DNA of 64,000 bases, from the NCBI RefSeq assembly GCF_018129965.1, contig NZ_JAFCKW010000002.1, positions 558,001 to 622,000 of the forward strand. Direction: 5' to 3'. How positions within the stretch are numbered: the stretch's first letter is position 1; every line of letters begins with the position of its first letter. The DNA is from Bradyrhizobium diazoefficiens (lineage in GTDB: Bacteria > Pseudomonadota > Alphaproteobacteria > Rhizobiales > Xanthobacteraceae). Below, piece after piece: positions 8,091 through 15,484 of the stretch. Made by a program: the position numbers and the translations under genes. Below the pieces are notes generated by a model. That model had not been told where the DNA came from. It did not search any database and saw only the letters and a list, made by a program, of their open reading frames with translations.

Positions 8091-8106
8091 TTAACCATTC
8101 AATAAC
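8091..8106 (+). promoter_or_regulatory. Second CtrA-like half-matched box
   Basis: TTAACCATTCAATAAC: four of five bases match in the second half-site of TTAA-N7-TTAAC. It lies in tandem with the exact box, 20 bp before minC. Confidence 0.45.
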
Positions 8107-8125
8107 AGGGAACGAGTCGGCCGCC

Positions 8126-8824
8126 ATGGAGGCTGCAGCAAAAGTCCAACGCCAGATGGTGCGCCTGCGCGGGCGCTCCTACGTGGCCTTCGTGTTCGTG
8201 CCGACGGTTCCCATCCAGGACTGGCTGCAGGAGATCGACACCACCATCGCCCGCTCGCCGGGATTCTTCGCCGGCCGGCCCGTGGTGATCGACCTGTCCT
8301 CGGTCGATCTCAGCCAGTCCGGCATCAGCCATCTGCTCACCAGCCTTCAGGACCGGAACATCCGCGTGCTCGGCATCGAGGGCGTGGACGAGGCGCGGTT
8401 GACCCCGATGATGCCGCCGCTGCTCTCGGGCGGGCGCAGCTGCGTGATCGAGCCGAGCGCGCCGAAAAAGCCCGAGGCGAAGGTCGAGATCAAGCCGACG
8501 TCGCTATTGCTCGAAGCTCCCGTGCGCTCGGGCCAGACCGTGATTTTCCCGGAGGGCGACGTCACCATCCTGGGCTCGGTCGGATCCGGTGCGGAAGTCG
8601 TTGCCGGCGGCTCCATCCACATCTACGGCGCTCTCCGCGGCCGCGCCATGGCGGGCGTGAACGGTCACACGAGCGCGCGGATCTACTGCCAGAAGATCGA
8701 GGCCGAACTGCTTGCGATCGATGGATTTTACCAGACCGCCGACGATATCGACGCCGCCTTGCGCGGGCGGCCTGCCCAGGCCTGGCTGCAGGGCAACACC
8801 ATGCGAATTACTGCGCTGAACTGA
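8126..8824 (+). CDS. minC: Septum site-determining protein MinC
   Basis: Inhibitor of FtsZ polymerisation that, with MinD, blocks division near the poles. 232 residues. The N-terminal domain carries the FtsZ-facing fold (PVVIDLSSVDLSQSGISHLL). The C-terminal beta-helix has the MinD-binding repeats: PVRSGQTVIFPEGDVTILG, GSGAEVVAGGSIHIYG, ALRGRAMAGVNG and ARIYCQKIEAELLAI. The last is the classic MinC C-terminal pattern. First gene of minCDE, 19 bp before minD. Confidence 0.97.
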   Translation: MEAAAKVQRQMVRLRGRSYVAFVFVPTVPIQDWLQEIDTTIARSPGFFAGRPVVIDLSSVDLSQSGISHLLTSLQDRNIRVLGIEGVDEARLTPMMPPLLSGGRSCVIEPSAPKKPEAKVEIKPTSLLLEAPVRSGQTVIFPEGDVTILGSVGSGAEVVAGGSIHIYGALRGRAMAGVNGHTSARIYCQKIEAELLAIDGFYQTADDIDAALRGRPAQAWLQGNTMRITALN

Positions 8825-8843
8825 CCAGAAGGAGATTTTTCAG

Positions 8844-9659
8844 ATGGCCAAAGTACTGGTCGTGACATCAGGCAAGGGCGGCGTCGGCAAGACGACGACG
8901 ACCGCCGCGCTGGGAGCTGCGCTGGCGCAACGCGGCGAGAAGGTCGTCGTCGTCGATTTCGACGTCGGCTTGCGCAACCTCGATCTCGTGATGGGCGCCG
9001 AACGCCGCGTCGTGTTCGATCTCATCAACGTGGTGCAGGGCGTCGCCAAGCTGCCGCAGGCGCTGATCAAGGACAAGCGGCTGGAGAATTTGTGGCTGCT
9101 GCCGGCGTCGCAAACCCGCGACAAGGATGCGCTGACGGAAGAGGGCGTCGGCAAGGTCATCGCCGATCTGCGCAGCCGTTTCGACTGGGTGATCTGCGAC
9201 AGCCCGGCCGGCATCGAGCGTGGCGCCTCCATGGCGATGCGTTTTGCGGACGAGGCGGTGATCGTCACCAACCCGGAAGTGTCCTCGGTGCGCGATTCCG
9301 ACCGTATCATCGGCATGCTCGATTCCAAGACGGTGCGGGCCGAGAAGGGTGAGCGCGTCGAGAAGCACATTCTGATTACGCGTTACGATCCCTCCCGCGC
9401 CGCGCGTGGCGAGATGCTGACCATCGACGACATCCTCGAAATCCTCGCAACTCCGTTGCTCGGCATCATCCCGGAGAGCCAGGACGTGCTGCGCGCCTCC
9501 AATGTCGGCACGCCGGTGACGCTGTCGAACGCCGAAGGCGCGCCCGCGCGGGCCTATATCGACGCGGCGCGGCGTCTGTGCGGCGAGACCGTCGCCATGC
9601 AGGTTCCGGCCGAGCGCAAGGGCTTCATGGATCGTCTGCTGCGACGGAGGGCGGCATGA
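8844..9659 (+). CDS. minD: Septum site-determining protein MinD
   Basis: Membrane-associated ParA/MinD-type ATPase of 271 residues that recruits MinC and is driven off the membrane by MinE. The deviant Walker A is GKGGVGKTT at the N-terminus; the switch regions read [16 protein letters not shown] and [12 protein letters not shown]. The C-terminus ends in [10 protein letters not shown], the amphipathic membrane-targeting helix. AGGAG lies 10 bases before the ATG. Its TGA overlaps the ATG of minE as ATGA. Confidence 0.98.
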   Translation: MAKVLVVTSGKGGVGKTTTTAALGAALAQRGEKVVVVDFDVGLRNLDLVMGAERRVVFDLINVVQGVAKLPQALIKDKRLENLWLLPASQTRDKDALTEEGVGKVIADLRSRFDWVICDSPAGIERGASMAMRFADEAVIVTNPEVSSVRDSDRIIGMLDSKTVRAEKGERVEKHILITRYDPSRAARGEMLTIDDILEILATPLLGIIPESQDVLRASNVGTPVTLSNAEGAPARAYIDAARRLCGETVAMQVPAERKGFMDRLLRRRAA

Positions 9660-9937
9660 GCATGGGTCTGCTCCGGCTTCTCCGCGGCAACAAGGCTTCT
9701 GCACCGGTCGCTCGAGAACGGCTGCAGATCCTGCTTGCCCATGAACGCGGGCTGCGCGGCCAGCCCGATCTGCTCGGCGTGCTGCGCGAGGAAATTCTCG
9801 CGGTCGTCTCCAGGCATGTGACGCTGGATCCGACCAAGGTCATCGTCCGGCTCGAGCGCGGCGACGAGGTGTCGACCCTGGAGGTCGATATCGAGGTGCC
9901 CAACGATTTCGAGCGCAAGCGGGCGGCGGTTGGGTAG
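9656..9937 (+). CDS. minE: Cell division topological specificity factor MinE
   Basis: A 93-residue protein that stimulates MinD ATPase and restricts division inhibition to the poles. The N-terminus MSMGLLRLL is the membrane-binding helix, [14 protein letters not shown] is the anti-MinCD segment, and [13 protein letters not shown] with [19 protein letters not shown] is the topological-specificity domain. Translationally coupled to minD by a 4-bp overlap. Confidence 0.97.
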   Translation: MSMGLLRLLRGNKASAPVARERLQILLAHERGLRGQPDLLGVLREEILAVVSRHVTLDPTKVIVRLERGDEVSTLEVDIEVPNDFERKRAAVG

Positions 9938-9965
9938 ATCCTGGCCGATTGATTTTGGGGTGGTG

Positions 9966-10000
9966 ACAGGCAGCCTGCCGGCATCGGCGGGCTGCCTTGT
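9966..10000. terminator. Hairpin terminator between minE and a convergent gene
   Basis: ACAGGCAGCC and GGCTGCCTTGT form a stem with internal mismatches around CCGGCATCGG. It lies 28 bp after minE and 15 bp after the stop of the opposing gene, so it can serve both. The T run is weak. Confidence 0.5.
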
Positions 10001-10014
10001 CGTGCAATCAGCGC

Positions 10015-10263
10015 TCAGCGCTCGCCCTGATCAGCGCTCTGCGTGCCGGACTTGCGCTGCGTCTGCGGCTGGCCACGGTCGCTGCTCTCCTTGCAGGGCA
10101 GCCGCTGCCACGATCCGTCGGGCGCCAGCTGGTAGGCGCTACAGGATGGGGATGTCGACTGATCTTCCGCCTTTTGGGTATCGGTGTTCCGCGCCAGAGC
10201 CGGCGCCGCCAGCGCAGCGCTGGTTGCGACAGCCGCGGCGAAAACGAGACGAGCAATTCGCAT
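10015..10263 (-). CDS. Small exported protein, function unknown
   Basis: An 82-residue protein with a clear Sec signal (MRIARLVFAAAVATSAALAAPALA, cleavage after ALA). The mature part is hydrophilic, with two cysteines (SPSCSAYQL, RLPCKESS) that could form a disulfide, and a Q/S/R-rich tail. The ATG at 10263 is chosen because the signal begins there; the open frame upstream has no such feature. I recognise no family. Confidence 0.65.
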   Translation of the reverse strand: MRIARLVFAAAVATSAALAAPALARNTDTQKAEDQSTSPSCSAYQLAPDGSWQRLPCKESSDRGQPQTQRKSGTQSADQGER

Positions 10264-10358
10264 GGGGGGTCTCCTGTTCGAAGATGCCCGCATGCTGGCG
10301 AGGAATATGACGATTTTGAGCCAAGACGACGGTTCCGTCGCGAGCTCTTGATGGCCCG

Positions 10359-10751
10359 TCAGCCGCCTTTGGCGCGGATCAGGCCGGCGAGGTTGGTCTT
10401 CTGGGCCTCGCACCAGCTGGGCATGCCGAGGCGGCGCTGGTTGAGATCGGTCGCCTGGGTCGCCACCGCGACCTCGGCCATCAAATCATCATCCTGCTTT
10501 TCGCCCATCTTGCCGCCGGTGTGCATCCAGGCGATCGCCTTGCGCACCTTCTCGGTGGTGCCGTCGGGCAAGTGCATCTGTTCCGCCTTCTGCACCAGGT
10601 CCTGGTAGACGACATCCGTGCCCGGGCATTCGACCTTGGCGGCGAAGGCCTGCAAGACCAGCGTCACATAGGTCGAGCGTGAATGATCGTCGGCCGCCTG
10701 GGCCGGTGCTGTGATCAGCAACAGGCCCGCGATCAGGAAACGGCTTCGCAT
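10359..10751 (-). CDS. Exported hypothetical protein, possibly Rap1a/Tai-like
   Basis: A 130-residue protein with signal peptide MRSRFLIAGLLLITAPAQA. The mature protein has two cysteines (VECPG, SWCEAQ) far apart, and the pattern of helices and cysteines recalls the Rap1a/Tai immunity-like family, but I am not sure of that. Same strand as the small exported protein downstream, with 95 bp between. Confidence 0.6.
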   Translation of the reverse strand: MRSRFLIAGLLLITAPAQAADDHSRSTYVTLVLQAFAAKVECPGTDVVYQDLVQKAEQMHLPDGTTEKVRKAIAWMHTGGKMGEKQDDDLMAEVAVATQATDLNQRRLGMPSWCEAQKTNLAGLIRAKGG

Positions 10752-10897
10752 CCTCGTGTCCTCCTCTATTTTTTGGACTCTGTTTTTCGGAGAGGCTAGC
10801 GTCCGGCGCGGCGCGCCGCAATGGTGCCGGGGCGCATTTGTCGCTTTGCGCTGCGGTGCGTTATCGTGGCAGGCATCCAGGCGAAGGAGAGGGTGAG

Positions 10898-11683
10898 ATG
10901 AGCCTGTTCAGCGCGCCGTTCGACCCTGTACGCGACACGGCGCTCGTCACCGGCGCCGGCAACGGCATCGGCCGCGCGATCGCGCAGGCCCTGGTCGGTG
11001 AGGGCGTGCGGACCGTGTTCGCCGACCTGAATGCAGAGCGTGTCGGCGCCGCGATCGGCGCAAGCAGCAAGCCTGAACTGGCGGTGCCCTGGGTTGGAGA
11101 TCTCGCCAAGCTTGAGGCCTGCGATGAGCTGCTGGCTGCCGCTCATGACGCGCTGGGCGAGATCTCCCATTTCGTTCACAGCGCTTCTCCGCCGCGGCGC
11201 GAGGCCGATCACGCGCTCGCGGTCGATCGCAGGACCTGGCAGGAGATGCATGCCGTCAATCTCGATGCAGGCTTTCACCTCGCGCGCGAGATCGCAAAAC
11301 GGCTGATCGCGGCGAAGCGGCCCGGCTCGTTCCTGTTTCTCACCTCGCTGCATGCGGGCACACCGCGCAACCTGCCGCATTATTCGACGGCGAAGGCGGG
11401 GATGGCGATGCTGGTGAAGGAACTCGCCAAGACGTTCGGGCGTCACGACATTCGCGTCAACGCGCTGGTGCCGGGGGCGATCGCAGCAGGCGGGTTCGTT
11501 GCGGATGCGTCGCTGGCGCGACACATTCCGCTCGGTCGTCTCGGCGCGGCCGATGATCTCGCGCCGATGGCGCTCGCAGTGTTGTCGAACAAGCTCTCGG
11601 CTTACGTCACCGGTGCGGCGTTCGTCGTCGACGGAGGCTTGTCGCTGACGAACTGGTTCGATCCGCCAGTTCTGGACGCGTGA
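10898..11683 (+). CDS. SDR family NAD(P)-dependent oxidoreductase
   Basis: Classical short-chain dehydrogenase of 261 residues. The cofactor motif is TGAGNGIG at about residue 20, the catalytic serine lies in FLFLTSLHAG, the YxxxK is YSTAK, and the family end VVDGGLSLTNW follows AYVTGAAF. The NNAG equivalent reads HSASP, a deviation. GGAGAGGGTG precedes the ATG. Monocistronic, closed by a strong terminator that starts at the stop codon. Substrate cannot be told. Confidence 0.9.
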   Translation: MSLFSAPFDPVRDTALVTGAGNGIGRAIAQALVGEGVRTVFADLNAERVGAAIGASSKPELAVPWVGDLAKLEACDELLAAAHDALGEISHFVHSASPPRREADHALAVDRRTWQEMHAVNLDAGFHLAREIAKRLIAAKRPGSFLFLTSLHAGTPRNLPHYSTAKAGMAMLVKELAKTFGRHDIRVNALVPGAIAAGGFVADASLARHIPLGRLGAADDLAPMALAVLSNKLSAYVTGAAFVVDGGLSLTNWFDPPVLDA

Positions 11684-11722
11684 AGGCCCGTTCCGATGAA
11701 TCGGAACGGGCCTTTCGATTCT
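11683..11722. terminator. Rho-independent terminator after the SDR gene
   Basis: A perfect 15-bp stem, AAGGCCCGTTCCGAT paired with ATCGGAACGGGCCTT, with a GA centre, followed by TTCGATTCTT. It begins at the last base of the stop codon. Confidence 0.85.
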
Positions 11723-11781
11723 TGCTTTGAAGGGTTTTCTTGACGCGAACCGCTGTCCACTTCGCTCGAAAACGCGATGGA

Positions 11782-12012
11782 CTAGCGCCGCCAGGCCGGC
11801 ACGGGATCGAGCGGCGTGCGATAGACCTCTTTCTGATCGCGATCGGTGACGCGCACCGCGCACCCTTTCTTCTGCAACTCCGGCTTCACCTGCGACAGCT
11901 CGGTCGCCAGTTGAACGGCGCGATCGGAGGCGAGCTCGATGTCTTCGAGGATGATACCGCCCTGGTTCTTGAACTCTTCACCGACCACGAGATCGAAGGA
12001 ATAGTAAGGCAT
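11782..12012 (-). CDS. DUF6894 family small protein
   Basis: A 76-residue cytoplasmic protein starting MPYYSFDLVVGEEF, with GGIILEDIELASDRAVQLATEL, the typical layout of DUF6894 proteins common in Bradyrhizobium. Function unknown. ATG at 12012 is favoured because GGGGAA lies upstream at a suitable distance and the family begins MPxYxFD. Confidence 0.75.
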   Translation of the reverse strand: MPYYSFDLVVGEEFKNQGGIILEDIELASDRAVQLATELSQVKPELQKKGCAVRVTDRDQKEVYRTPLDPVPAWRR

Positions 12013-12400
12013 CCGAGTTCCCCGGTGTGACGACCAAATTTCAAAAAAGGCCTTCAACGGAAGGCTTCAGAACATGCTGGATCGTACCACTGAGTCGATG
12101 TCTATCGGGTGAACGGATCGCGCAATCTCTGTGCTTATGGCGCAGAAATGATGTGCAGGCCGCGAGCGCATTAAGATTTCATTAAGGATGTCGGCGCGAT
12201 CATTGGGCATGAAATTGCAGCAGAACCGGGCTCCGGGAACCGGCAGCTGCAAGAGAAGGCCGCCGGCATAGATCCCGACGGCCTTTTCTCTTGGATGTAA
12301 CTCGCTCGAAGCATCGCATCCCGTAGTCGCCCGGATTCAACGCATCATCGCATCGACCAGGACAGCCTGCGACTTTGCGATCGCGCCACTGCGCCGTTGC
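12013..12400. other. Intergenic region without a convincing gene
   Basis: About 390 bp. It holds a CtrA-like element TTAAGATTTCATTAAG (12171-12186, one mismatch) and a terminator hairpin at 12251-12292. A 61-codon frame at 12067-12252 has neither a family match nor a ribosome binding site. Confidence 0.6.
12251..12292. terminator. Terminator downstream of the proline-rich membrane protein gene
   Basis: AAGAGAAGGCCG-CCGG pairs with CCGA-CGGCCTTTTCTCTT across the loop CATAGATC, one mismatch. It lies 110 bp past the stop of the minus-strand gene at 12402. Confidence 0.75.
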
Positions 12401-12401
12401 T

Positions 12402-13400
12402 CTAGCGTAGCGGCATCGGCGGGCGCACCACGGGTCCGTCGTCATCGGCGACGGCTTGCGTCGTAGCGACGGGTGGGGCCGGCGGCGGCATCGCGGCAGC
12501 CTGCGCTGGCGGCGAAGATGCGAGCGGCGCGGGCGCATAGGCCGGCATGTAGCTATGAGACACGACCGGCTTCGGCTTGCGAACCGGCGGTGCCGTCGGG
12601 ACGGGTGCTCGCGGCGGGAGCGTCGACACGCGCGCACGCGGATCGACCGCGGGTCTCGCCTCCGTCACGGGCTTCGGCGCGGGCTGCTTTGCCATCTCGC
12701 GGGCCATCTGCTCCTGTCCGGCCTTCAACTCCGCGATGCTGGCCTTGAGCGATTCGATCTGCTGCGCCATCAAGCCGAGATCGCGCGTCATCGACTGCAC
12801 GGTCGGTGCTGCGTCGGCGGGCTGCGTCGGCGTCGTCGTGGGCGCTGCAATTTGAACCGCAGGTGGGGCGACCGGTTGATCGCCGGCTTGATCTGTCGCC
12901 GCAGGCGTGGCCTGCGCGGCGGCCACCGGAGCCGTCGGCGAAGTCGAAGGCCACAGCGACGCCAAAGCCGGCGTCCATTGCGCGAGCATCGGTGTGACGG
13001 CGTCGCCGTGTTTGTCCCATGCGATGGTGGCGGCCGCACTGCCACCCGCGAAAAGAAACGTGACGAACGCACCGCGCAGCCATTTGCGCGCAGCCGATCG
13101 CTGCCGCGGACCGTGACCATCGCCCGCCGCGACTCGCACGGCGCTGTCGACGGAGGACAGCTCCGGTTGCGACGGAGCGGGGGGACCGAACTTCGGCTCC
13201 GGATTGATTGTGGGCTCCGGTGCGAATGTCGGCTCCGGACGGCCGACGATCTCCGGCGCCAGCGAAGGCGCGATGCTGACGGGACGCGAGGCAAGCACGA
13301 CATCGGGCGAAATCTGCACGGCGTCGTGCGGGTCGTTATCCCTGACCGCGTTCTTCACGATCGCATCGACGATTTGACTGCTGTTCAGCGTCGCGAGCAT
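12402..13400 (-). CDS. Single-pass membrane protein with coiled coil and proline-rich tail
   Basis: A 332-residue protein of unknown function. An acidic N-terminus has a repeated PEP/APEP segment (residues about 50-75), then one transmembrane helix (WLRGAFVTFLFAGGSAAATIAW, about 105-127), an Ala/Pro/Thr linker, a predicted coiled coil (LGLMAQQIESLKASIAELKA) and a proline-rich C-terminus. The layout is that of an envelope-anchored structural protein. AGAGGAG lies five bases before the ATG at 13400. It stands alone, closed by a terminator. Confidence 0.7.
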   Translation of the reverse strand: MLATLNSSQIVDAIVKNAVRDNDPHDAVQISPDVVLASRPVSIAPSLAPEIVGRPEPTFAPEPTINPEPKFGPPAPSQPELSSVDSAVRVAAGDGHGPRQRSAARKWLRGAFVTFLFAGGSAAATIAWDKHGDAVTPMLAQWTPALASLWPSTSPTAPVAAAQATPAATDQAGDQPVAPPAVQIAAPTTTPTQPADAAPTVQSMTRDLGLMAQQIESLKASIAELKAGQEQMAREMAKQPAPKPVTEARPAVDPRARVSTLPPRAPVPTAPPVRKPKPVVSHSYMPAYAPAPLASSPPAQAAAMPPPAPPVATTQAVADDDGPVVRPPMPLR

Positions 13401-13693
13401 CGCAGCTCCTCTGAAGTCCAGGTTTTGAAATCGCGGGCGGCTGCATTGGCGCGAGCCGATCTGTCGAGGCGTGTCCGTCACCACCTGATGAGCCGGGTGC
13501 CAACCCCACCACTCCAGCCGGGTTTGACCAAAGCAAGGCGAGGGGATGGAGACCGTGCGACGCTTGTTCGCATTTGTGGTGATGGAACCTGTTCCATCCA
13601 ACACGCGGAATTGTTCAAAATCGTCTTGCTTTCAGCCTGATTTGGGCAACATGTCGCGTTGCTGGGGGCGCTGCCATTCGCTATCGGGGGCCG

Positions 13694-14350
13694 GTGGTGC
13701 CAAAATCCTTATTCGCTCTGGTCGTCATGGCGTTGCTGCCGCTCGGTGGCTGCATGCAGACGACCCTCTCGCCGTCGACGGATGAGAGCATGACGGCGCG
13801 CGACCGTCAGCTGCTGGCGCATGCGCCTTACGCCAAGGCCGATGTGCCCGAGCAGTTTCTTCGTCATGTCGTCGACTACCCGCGCAAGGAGCAGCCGGGC
13901 ACGATCCTGGTCGATACCGATGCGCGCTATCTCTATTTCGTGCTGCCGGACGGCAAGGCGATCCGCTACGGCGTCGCTGTCGGCGAGGAGGCCATGGCCT
14001 TCTCCGGCGTCGCGCGCGTCGGCCGTCTTGCAGAATGGCCGGACTGGGTTCCGACCGCGGACATCCAGGCGCGGCTCGGACCGTATCCGGCGCGCGTCGC
14101 CGGCGGTCCCGCCAATCCGCTCGGCGCCCGCGGAATCTATCTCTATGCCGGCAACAAGGACACGCTGTACCGCATCCACGGCACCAACCAGCCCGAATAT
14201 ATCGGGCAGGCGATCTCGTCCGGCTGCATCCGCATGCGCAACGAGGACGTGATCGATCTCTACGACCGGGTGAAACTCAACGCGACGGTCGTGGTGCTGC
14301 CGCCCGGGCAGAACGCGCGGGTCGAGACCGGCGCGAACTGGCGCGGCTGA
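13694..14350 (+). CDS. L,D-transpeptidase (YkuD), lipoprotein
   Basis: Peptidoglycan cross-linking enzyme of 218 residues. A lipobox LPLGGC follows a short signal at about residue 20. The YkuD domain begins at TILVDTDARYLYFVL; the catalytic motif is HGTNQPEYIGQAISSGCIRMRNED, with the nucleophile cysteine in SSGCIRM. GTG at 13694 is the start; a second GTG follows directly. ErfK/YbiS-type proteins attach outer-membrane lipoproteins or make 3-3 crosslinks; which one applies here is not decided by sequence. Confidence 0.93.
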   Translation: MVPKSLFALVVMALLPLGGCMQTTLSPSTDESMTARDRQLLAHAPYAKADVPEQFLRHVVDYPRKEQPGTILVDTDARYLYFVLPDGKAIRYGVAVGEEAMAFSGVARVGRLAEWPDWVPTADIQARLGPYPARVAGGPANPLGARGIYLYAGNKDTLYRIHGTNQPEYIGQAISSGCIRMRNEDVIDLYDRVKLNATVVVLPPGQNARVETGANWRG

Positions 14351-14362
14351 ACGCTTCGAGGC

Positions 14363-14800
14363 TTACTCTGCGGGCCGGGCAACGCGCCATTGCAGCGTCG
14401 TGGCGGTGCCATTGACGTCACCCGGTTCCTTGTCGGCGGGGGACGTGTAGAGCGGACGATAGCGATACGCCCACATCTTGCTTCCGTCCTCGCGGTTGAT
14501 CACGGTGAAGTCGCCGGTGGCTCTGGCGTCGGCCGTTGCAGCAAGCGGGACCCAGCTTTCGGCACACTTGCCGTTGCAGGTCGATGAACTGCCGGAGGTG
14601 TCGCGCTCGTAATAATAGAGCGTCATGCCCTTGAGATCGACGAGCTTGGGGCCTTGCTTGGTGATGACCACCTTCGCCGGTGCGGCCGTCGGCTCGACCT
14701 TCGGCGGAGGCGCGGCACCGCCGCCGCCACCATGGCCATTTGCGAGCGCATGGCCGGCCGAAAGCGCGATGGCCGCGGCCACGATGAGACACCTGAACAT
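14363..14800 (-). CDS. Exported protein with Yx(F/W/Y)xxD-type repeats (COG4315-like)
   Basis: A 145-residue protein with signal MFRCLIVAAAIALSAGHALA and a Gly/Pro-rich linker. The mature part has the secreted-repeat pattern: LVDLKGMTLYYYERDT, then CNGKCAESWVPL, then YRYRPLYTSPADKEPGD. These match the PF03640-type repeats found in small outer-surface proteins of unknown role. A CtrA box lies 23 bp upstream in the correct orientation. Confidence 0.8.
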   Translation of the reverse strand: MFRCLIVAAAIALSAGHALANGHGGGGGAAPPPKVEPTAAPAKVVITKQGPKLVDLKGMTLYYYERDTSGSSSTCNGKCAESWVPLAATADARATGDFTVINREDGSKMWAYRYRPLYTSPADKEPGDVNGTATTLQWRVARPAE

Positions 14801-14822
14801 CGGAGAACTCCCGAGCGACAAA

Positions 14823-14838
14823 GTTAATCGCGCGTTAA
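14823..14838 (-). promoter_or_regulatory. CtrA box upstream of the COG4315-like gene
   Basis: Read on the minus strand it is TTAACGCGCGATTAAC, an exact TTAA-N7-TTAAC. It lies 22-38 bp before the gene start at 14800. Control by CtrA is inferred. Confidence 0.65.
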
Positions 14839-14919
14839 GCGCAGAATGCCGGCGACCGTAACAGCAGAAAGTTAGTTCCACGTTTCGCGGCACTGCGACA
14901 ATCACGGGTGATTACGGAC

Positions 14920-15384
14920 TTATTCTTGCGCCTCGCGCAGCGGCGCGCGGCTGCGTTCGTTGCCGGCGGCAATGGCCTTGCGCAGCAGCCGCATCAGCTC
15001 CTCGCCTTCCTTTGCATTGAGACCGAGCAGCATGATGCGCTGGGCCGACTCGACGGCGGGGGTGATCTTCCGCAGCGTGCGCTTGCCTTCGTCGGTGATC
15101 TCGAGTTCGCGGGCGCGGCGGTCGCGGCTGCTGGCACGGCGTTCCGCAAGCCCTTTCTGCACGAGGCGATCGATCACGCCGGTGATGGTGGTGCGGTCGT
15201 AGGCGATCAACCCTGCGAGCGTGACCTGATCGAGTCCCGGATTGGACTTGATGGTCGCGAGCGCCGCGTATTGGACCGGTGTCAGATCGAAGCCGGCTTT
15301 CTCGACCTCCGCCAGAAACACTGCCACCGCAATCTGCTGGAAGCGGCGCGCCAGATGCCCGGGCATGTCGTTGTTGTCTTTCAC
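14920..15384 (-). CDS. MarR family transcriptional regulator
   Basis: A 154-residue winged-helix repressor. The DNA-binding core reads LTPVQYAALATIKSNPGLDQ, then AYDRTTITGVIDRLVQKGLAER, with the wing RDRRARELEITDEGKR. GTG at 15384 is preceded by GAGGAG at six bases; a GTG at 15408 and an ATG at 15366 are alternatives. It is divergent from the 3-hydroxybenzoate 4-monooxygenase gene with a large palindrome between, so it very probably represses that gene and responds to an aromatic acid. Confidence 0.93.
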   Translation of the reverse strand: MKDNNDMPGHLARRFQQIAVAVFLAEVEKAGFDLTPVQYAALATIKSNPGLDQVTLAGLIAYDRTTITGVIDRLVQKGLAERRASSRDRRARELEITDEGKRTLRKITPAVESAQRIMLLGLNAKEGEELMRLLRKAIAAGNERSRAPLREAQE

Positions 15385-15423
15385 CGATTGCTCCTCGGGC
15401 AGGGACACGTGCCATTATTGACA

Positions 15424-15446
15424 AGTATACTGATAGTCAGCATACT
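15424..15446. promoter_or_regulatory. MarR operator between marR and mobA
   Basis: AGTATACTGA-N3-TCAGCATACT: ten-base arms with one non-matching pair. It lies 39 bp before the preferred monooxygenase ATG (15485) and 39 bp before the marR GTG (15384), exactly centred, as expected for one site serving both promoters. Confidence 0.8.
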
Positions 15447-15484
15447 GAGCAATATCGAAGATGACGTTGACGGGAAAGGTGCGC

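Noticed and set aside
12067..12252. A 61-codon frame on the minus strand
   Set aside because: No ribosome binding site, no family pattern, and its upstream end reaches the terminator hairpin.
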